Source: Paraconiothyrium sp. Pb-2020
Lineage: Eukaryota > Ascomycota > Dothideomycetes > Pleosporales > Didymosphaeriaceae
DNA length: 64,000 nucleotides
Assembly: GCA_022419385.1 (NCBI GenBank)
Contig: JAJUBI010000007.1
Coordinates: forward strand, 2,513,768-2,577,767
Reading direction: 5' to 3'
The translations under genes were made by a program, and so were the position numbers. This document shows positions 59,135 to 64,000 of the stretch, in pieces; the stretch's first letter is position 1; each line of letters starts with the position of its first letter. Under the pieces are notes generated by a model. That model saw only the letters and a list, made by a program, of their open reading frames with translations, searched no databases and was not told the origin of the DNA.

Positions 59135-59593
59135 ATGGCCACCGCTAAGCCCATCGAGAGCAAAGCCGACTTCGAGGCCGCCATAGCCGAGCCCGCTAAG
59201 TTTGTCGTCATCTACGTGTACGAAGAACACGTTCCCGAAGGCATGCGCGAGCGCTTTCAAGCTCAAGCGCCCGCCTTCGCGGATAAGGTCGAGCACTACA
59301 AACTCGACATTGCGCAGGATCCTGCTAAGGTAAATTACACCCTCAAATTTGAGCAGAAGGAGGGAGGGAATAAGGATTTAGGCTGTGGATGTCTAGGTCA
59401 ATGAGCAGTGTTGAAGCATATATGATGATATTTGCATGAGAGGAATTGCTGACAAGCTAAGCAGGCGAAAGAGAAGATGAACCTGGAGAAGGTACCGGCG
59501 CTGTTGGTTTATAAGGGAGGTGAGGAGGTGGAAAGGGTGTTCGACTTGGGCGAGGAGAGCCTGAAGGCGTTGGCGGGGAAGTTGTTGGGTTAG
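59135..59593 (+). CDS. Thioredoxin-fold protein lacking the CxxC active site
   Basis: Exons 59135-59329 and 59465-59593 (135-nt intron GTAAAT...AAGCAG) give 107 aa, exactly thioredoxin length. The thioredoxin pattern is clear: IESKADFEAAIAEPAKFVVIYVY (strand), VEHYKLDIAQDPAKAKEKMNLEKVPALLVYKGGEEVERVFD with the cis-Pro VPALL, and a final helix SLKALAGKLLG. Where WCGPC is expected it reads EEHVPEGMRERF, so no redox cysteines are present. It should therefore not act as a classical disulfide reductase; a binding or chaperone role is inference. The unspliced ORF ends inside the intron with a misleading CGCLGQ. Confidence 0.82.
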
Positions 59594-60019
59594 GGGATAT
59601 GTGGGGAACATCGAATGCAAAAAGTGCGAGACTTGTGTTAGGCATATCTGATGTAACGTGAAAGGACTATTGCGTTCATATTATCACTCCGTTAGAAGTT
59701 GCCGAGCTGGTCAACCTTTCCTTTCGCCAATCCTTAAACTTATACAGTTCGATTCTGAATTGAGAGATATGCCCTTCCAGTCAGTAGCTGGTTCCTCGTA
59801 ATTTTTACGGCTTTAGCAAAGAGGAAAGGGAACGAACATCGTGGGCCACGCTGATGACTCCCGAATAGATCTGGTGGTTGATCTGGAATTATGCAGAGCG
59901 TTCGTGGTGTGGCTCACACGTCAGTCGTACGACATGTCGTGGCCAAATGATCAGCCGGTGAGCGCAAAATGGGACCCTGAGGAGTTTTTGGTCAAGAACA
60001 TCATATCGCCAACGGCGAT
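59594..60019. other. Convergent intergenic region
   Basis: 3' flanks of the thioredoxin-fold gene (+) and the F-box-like gene (-). Nothing else seen. Confidence 0.5.
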
Positions 60020-61012
60020 TTACTGCATTTCGAGGCGGGGACGACGTTGTGATGATGGCTGGACACAGTTCTCTGGCCATTCACACTCGCACCAGTACTT
60101 TCTATACGGTACACTCTCGGACCGGTCCAGTTCAAAGACCCCTTCCTTCAGGAAACCATGCGTACCCTCCATCATCTCGCCACTATGAAGGAGGTCCGAG
60201 ATGGCAAACTTCACTGCTATCCACTCTTTTGTTTTTGCTTCAGAAACACAGCCCGCTTTTAGCAAATGTACCAGGAAGCCTATACCAAAACTACTTTCCA
60301 GTTCCTCTATCGACTCATAGAACTCGGTCACGAGTCCATAGTAGTCACTCGGCGTATCATTCTCCTTATGAGTCAAAGCTATTTGTACCAGCGGACCGCG
60401 CAGCTCGAAGATGCCTTTCGAACTGGGATTGCAACCTGAGTCTTGGAATTCCTGCAGTGAACAGTTCTGCGAAAGATGGTATAGCGCCCATCCAGCTTTG
60501 TACACGAAGTCACGCGCACGTAAAAGGCCTTGTTCAGCTGTTCCACCCTTCATGCTATAGCCGTTATCGTTGAACACATCAACCGCTAGGTACTCTTCTT
60601 CTTCGAACCGAGGTATACTCTCGTCTAAACGATCCTGACGCAGCCTGTGGAACCATCTTGTAACAGCATCAATAATTCCATTTTGAGTACCGAGAAAACA
60701 CAGGCTTTGACAATGCGTTTCGATTCGGACTCCAAGGCCAGGTAATTGAGCACAGGTGGGACTTCGTGGAATGCGCCGAGTAATCGGATAAACGGTGCCT
60801 TCGGCTTCCTCCTTCACTTGTTTGCATGTAGCGAGAATTGCTTTGGTCGCAAAGGTCGAAATCAAAGTGAAAGAGCTCGTAGTGTCATCGTGACTCTGGG
60901 TTCTGACGTAGTCGGTGCGGACGACGCGGTTCGGTAAGAACTCATAAATCAAGATGCGCAATTCTTTTGGCAGATCCAAGAACCGGAAGGGCTGGTTTGA
61001 GTGGTATTTCAT
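60020..61012 (-). CDS. F-box-like domain protein
   Basis: An intronless protein of 330 aa from ATG 61012 (MKYHSNQPFRFLDLPKELRIL). The frame is also open to an ATG at 61045, but 61012 is nearer the domain. FRFLDLPKELRILIYEFLPNRVV is the F-box-like opening common in ascomycete proteins, followed by ILATCKQVKEEAEGTVY, the typical second helix. The rest (LVTEFYESIEELESSFGIGFLVHLL and CECEWPENC near the end) has no further recognised domain. It may be an SCF ubiquitin-ligase adaptor, but such fungal families are large and mostly untested. Confidence 0.75.
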   Translation of the reverse strand: MKYHSNQPFRFLDLPKELRILIYEFLPNRVVRTDYVRTQSHDDTTSSFTLISTFATKAILATCKQVKEEAEGTVYPITRRIPRSPTCAQLPGLGVRIETHCQSLCFLGTQNGIIDAVTRWFHRLRQDRLDESIPRFEEEEYLAVDVFNDNGYSMKGGTAEQGLLRARDFVYKAGWALYHLSQNCSLQEFQDSGCNPSSKGIFELRGPLVQIALTHKENDTPSDYYGLVTEFYESIEELESSFGIGFLVHLLKAGCVSEAKTKEWIAVKFAISDLLHSGEMMEGTHGFLKEGVFELDRSESVPYRKYWCECEWPENCVQPSSQRRPRLEMQ

Positions 61013-62396
61013 GGTCCTGCGCTCGTTCGACTTGTGCTCTTTCAACTTTGCAGCAGTTGAAGAGAAGTAGTCTTATTTACGAAGCGAAGCGCGGCATGAC
61101 GTAGGGTCGGCGGCCAACCTTGTCAGCTCCAGCATTCTTGCCTCTCGCAACACTCCCGAGGTCAGTGAATCATCACGTGTGCACGCTTGAGAGTGTACCC
61201 ATAGCCTCGACAAACTGTCGCTATAGGAACGCTGTGGCGGCATTTGCAATCGTTGACAATAGGCACAAATCCTTGAGTCATGATGAGATTCTGAGTTCTA
61301 CCCTTCTTTCTCGTGGCGTCTCAGCGCCATTAGACGTGGCTTGTTGAAAGCCTCGAATGGCCCACTAATCATCCAGCCATATATAAGGCGCACATTTAGG
61401 ACTGCTTGTATTTGAAAGCGTAGAAGTTAGAGCTTTCGCCGTGGTGAACGCAAAGTAATGCGAGGAATGGACGATGCTCCACTCGGCGGCAATGTGATTG
61501 AGCCATCTGAGCACAAGCGCTAAGAGGGAACAGTAAGTTGCGAGCCAGTGCGGATAGCGATAAAAGGTCGCGGTGTTGAGGTGGGGTTGCCGGATCTGAG
61601 ACTAGCGCATCTGTAGCCTCAATCACCTGCAGTCTTGTTGGTGAACAACAACTATTTTTCTTCCAAAAAGGCTCTAGTAGTTGTGGTAGTGAGCGCCTAA
61701 ATGCGTCTTCAGCCGATCCCCCTGATGCACACGTGCTGTTCAGGTTCCAAGCAATATCGCAAGAACCTGCGCTGTGCACGAAGGCGAGTTAACGCTCACG
61801 GTTTGAGTAAGGGTCCTCGGAAGCGGATTTGGATTGAAGCGAGAACGCGATTAGAACGTGCATCGAATCCTGGTCGTAAGTCCCTTACTCGCACGACAGT
61901 TCGCTACCTCCGAATGCATACCATAGGTAGTAATGTCGTGAAGTCCGTTGTATTTCCCCTCGAGGCGAGCTGAGACAATTACGTTAATGATCTCAACATC
62001 ATTACAAGTCCAATATTTTGGTTCGGGTCATTAGTAGGTATTCATGCTATGGGCTTGTGTACCCACAAATACCCGACAGCAATATTGCTGTACATTGCAA
62101 ACTCACATTTGCGATCCTGTTTGCGTATATTGCTCTGTCCGCTATGATGTTGTATGTGACCCTTGTAATGTTGGCATCTACCTCCCTTATCAGGCAACAA
62201 GTACCACATGTAAAATTTGGTCATCCTGGAGGCTTTCGTACGAAATGAACTATAAGATGCCAACTCGCCATTGCTTCTTTGTATACCTGTGTGGACCATT
62301 ACACCGCAGCTCGACGTCGACTAATACCATCCATCAAACCAACCCATTGAACCGTCTTTACACCACAATCCAATCAAGTTTTCCACCGTTTCGAAC
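61013..62396. other. Intergenic
   Basis: About 1.4 kb with no supportable gene. A minus frame at 61396-61779 (127 codons) has no domain. No repeats recognised. Confidence 0.45.
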
Positions 62397-62699
62397 ATGC
62401 GTACCACTACCCTCCTCGTCGCTGCCGTCCTGGCTCTCGCCCATACCGTCACCGCCTTGAGTCCTATCGTCGAGCTTTACCCCGACAGCGAAGACTGTAC
62501 TGGGCAAAAAATCGTTCTCAACACCACTGGATGTCATAACGTTCTCATCCGAGGCAGTGGAAAGGTCATTCAGGGTGGCGTCTCGGGTTTTTACGGCAAA
62601 GACTGTTCGGTCCAGATGGTCGGCGTTATGCTGGCCTCACATGGCTGCTGGAATGCTTATCCAGGTTATTTCAGTTTTTGGCCTGTTAACAGAGACTAG
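62397..62699 (+). CDS. Small secreted cysteine-containing protein
   Basis: 100 aa, intronless. The signal peptide is MRTTTLLVAAVLALAHTVTA. The mature protein has four cysteines (SEDCTG, TGCHN, KDCSV, HGCWN), enough for two disulfides, and is aromatic at its end (YPGYFSFWPVNRD). No known domain. Size, secretion and cysteines fit a candidate effector or surface protein; that is inference. A conserved-looking leader with ACATCC...ATCAAACC precedes it. Confidence 0.68.
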   Translation: MRTTTLLVAAVLALAHTVTALSPIVELYPDSEDCTGQKIVLNTTGCHNVLIRGSGKVIQGGVSGFYGKDCSVQMVGVMLASHGCWNAYPGYFSFWPVNRD

Positions 62700-63215
62700 A
62701 GGAGGAAGGATATAGATGAGAGTTTTTTGAAGGGCTCCGGTGGAGTGACAGTGAGCATTCTCTGAGACGTGACAGGTGGGGTGATGCAAGATTTGGCGGA
62801 AATCTAACTGGAATCACAACCATATTAAATACCCCAATGTAAATACACCGCGATCAATCGCAGCCGGCTCATACATGATCGGTGAAAGCCTTTACGACTA
62901 TTCCGAGTTCATGTCACAATAATGAATTCAGCTGTCGTGGAGTAGCAGCACGTCTGCGCATTCGTTTGGCCAGGCACGGAAATACTTGCAGAATAATTTG
63001 TCATCTCGGCCTCAATTAAGGCGCTATGAAGGGCGGACTAAAGTACACGTCTAATGGTAGATAGTGCTACGCATCCAACTCGACGTTCGGACGGAGATCT
63101 GAGCTTTACCTGATGCGGTTAGCTTAATCATGTGCTCTCGCGCCGAAACTGAGCTCACTCCAAGCTCCGCTACGAATGCGTCACTTCATCGCGTCTGCCA
63201 TGTTACCCACCCTCA
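62700..63215. other. Intergenic, promoter of the GatA gene
   Basis: No gene, repeat or RNA recognised. Confidence 0.5.
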
Positions 63216-64000
63216 ATGTCCCTCCTTAGACATGCCCAACGACACATTGAAAACTTAGGACGGTATGCGCATCTCAATGCCTTCGTCAACACTGTCGACG
63301 CCGATTCTATCAACGCGCGCGTTGCGGCGGCCGTCAACTCATCGCCGACCAGCAATGTAGACGCTCGAAGCCCTCATGGCAGGCTCATTGCCATTAAAGA
63401 CAACATATGTACAGCAGATACGCCTACTACGGCCGCATCTGGGATCTTGAAGAAGTTCATAAGTCCGTACGATGCGACTGTGGTGAGGCAGCTGCGCGAG
63501 GCAGGTGCGATTGTGGTGGGAAAGACCAACATGGATGAATTTGGGATGGGGTCGCATAATATACACTCGCACTTTGGAAGAACAAAATATGAGCAGAAGG
63601 ACGGGGATCGAAGCGTGGGTGGCAGCTCAGGCGGAAGCGCTGTTGCGGTTGCGACAGGGCAGTGTTGGGCCGCATTAGGAACCGATACGGGGGGCTCTGT
63701 TAGGCTGCCTGCTGCGTATACTGGGACGATCGGATTCAAGCCGAGCTATGGCTTGCTCAGTCGCTGGGGTGTCATCGCTTACGCAAATTCGCTCGACACC
63801 GTTGGGATATTGGGAAACAATATGGACAGCGTCGAAGGCCTCTTCGACGTCACGAATGAATACGACCACCAAGATCCTACGTCCCTGGACTCTTCAACGC
63901 GTTCTCAGCTTCCTACAGAGGGTCCAGCACCATCAAAGTCCTTAAGAATAGGAGTTCCGATGGATTATAACATCTCGACCCTCGATCCGACCGTCCGGAA
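63216..64000 (+). CDS. HER2: Glutamyl-tRNA(Gln) amidotransferase subunit A, 5' part
   Basis: GatA (yeast HER2) is the amidase subunit of the mitochondrial GatFAB complex that converts Glu-tRNA(Gln) to Gln-tRNA(Gln). The gene starts at ATG 63216 (MSLLRHAQRHIENLGRYAHLNAFV) and runs off the window after 261 codons without an intron. The amidase-signature catalytic triad is present: Lys61 in LIAIKDNI, cis-Ser137 in VGGSSGGS and nucleophile Ser161 in TDTGGSVRLPA. Spacing between the two serines (24) matches characterised GatA. GKTNMDEFGMGS is the other hallmark. A targeting peptide is not obvious in the first residues. An amidase of another class is less likely given the GatA-specific MDEFGMGS. 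Confidence 0.92.
   Translation, partial: MSLLRHAQRHIENLGRYAHLNAFVNTVDADSINARVAAAVNSSPTSNVDARSPHGRLIAIKDNICTADTPTTAASGILKKFISPYDATVVRQLREAGAIVVGKTNMDEFGMGSHNIHSHFGRTKYEQKDGDRSVGGSSGGSAVAVATGQCWAALGTDTGGSVRLPAAYTGTIGFKPSYGLLSRWGVIAYANSLDTVGILGNNMDSVEGLFDVTNEYDHQDPTSLDSSTRSQLPTEGPAPSKSLRIGVPMDYNISTLDPTVR

Noticed and set aside
61396..61779. 127-codon minus ORF
   Set aside because: No domain, no splice or promoter signal; could be chance.
61840..61885. tRNA-like T-arm sequence tgcatcgaatcctggtcg
   Set aside because: No A box, no acceptor stem and no cloverleaf could be folded around it.

Overview
The window is nuclear DNA of a filamentous ascomycete. Genes are dense and sit on both strands. Most are split by short GT-AG introns of 44-63 nt with CTAAC/CTGAC-like branch points. 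Fungus-only families are present: Fungal_trans_2 regulators, a Zn2Cys6 regulator, a But2-like secreted protein and a sphingolipid C9-methyltransferase. The gene mix suggests Dothideomycetes, but that is inference. I saw no tRNA, rRNA, CRISPR array or intact transposon. Exon borders were worked out by hand from splice signals, reading frame and family knowledge, and none has been checked against RNA.

Layout. 1-8.1 kb: the 3' end of a Fungal_trans_2 regulator, sphingolipid C9-methyltransferase, a BTB-like protein, and a low-complexity coiled-coil protein ending in a cysteine module. 8.6-16.1 kb, all minus strand: a ROG1-type lipase, a protein combining a ubiquitin-like domain, a zinc module and a PH-like domain, and a five-exon tail-anchored protein that no single long ORF reveals. 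16-22.6 kb: gene-poor DNA, one doubtful small gene, and a proline-rich membrane-anchored protein. 22.6-35.3 kb: HGH1, an MFS transporter with an in-frame stop before a coding-like tail, a MetE-like zinc methyltransferase, a secreted astacin protease, then several lineage-type hypotheticals. 35.6-40.2 kb: the inositol pyrophosphate kinase VIP1/Asp1.

42.4-49.6 kb: a But2-like secreted protein, then what looks like a sugar-use cluster: a Zn2Cys6 regulator, a hexose/disaccharide-type MFS transporter and a beta-galactosidase-like glycoside hydrolase. The last two diverge from a 574-bp promoter holding CCAAT boxes and a CCG/CGG inverted repeat. 50.3-64 kb: an unusual Arf-like GTPase fused to a second domain, UTP21 of the small-subunit processome, a second Fungal_trans_2 protein with a striking CGG palindrome upstream, a thioredoxin-fold protein without its CxxC, an F-box-like protein, a small secreted cysteine protein, and the 5' part of mitochondrial GatA/HER2.

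The best leads for something new are the Arf-like fusion (catalytic Gln replaced by Cys, no myristoylation glycine, an extra domain), the stop-separated transporter tail, the sugar-use cluster with its promoter element, and an in-frame intron whose retention would add a cysteine-rich loop to the MetE-like enzyme.
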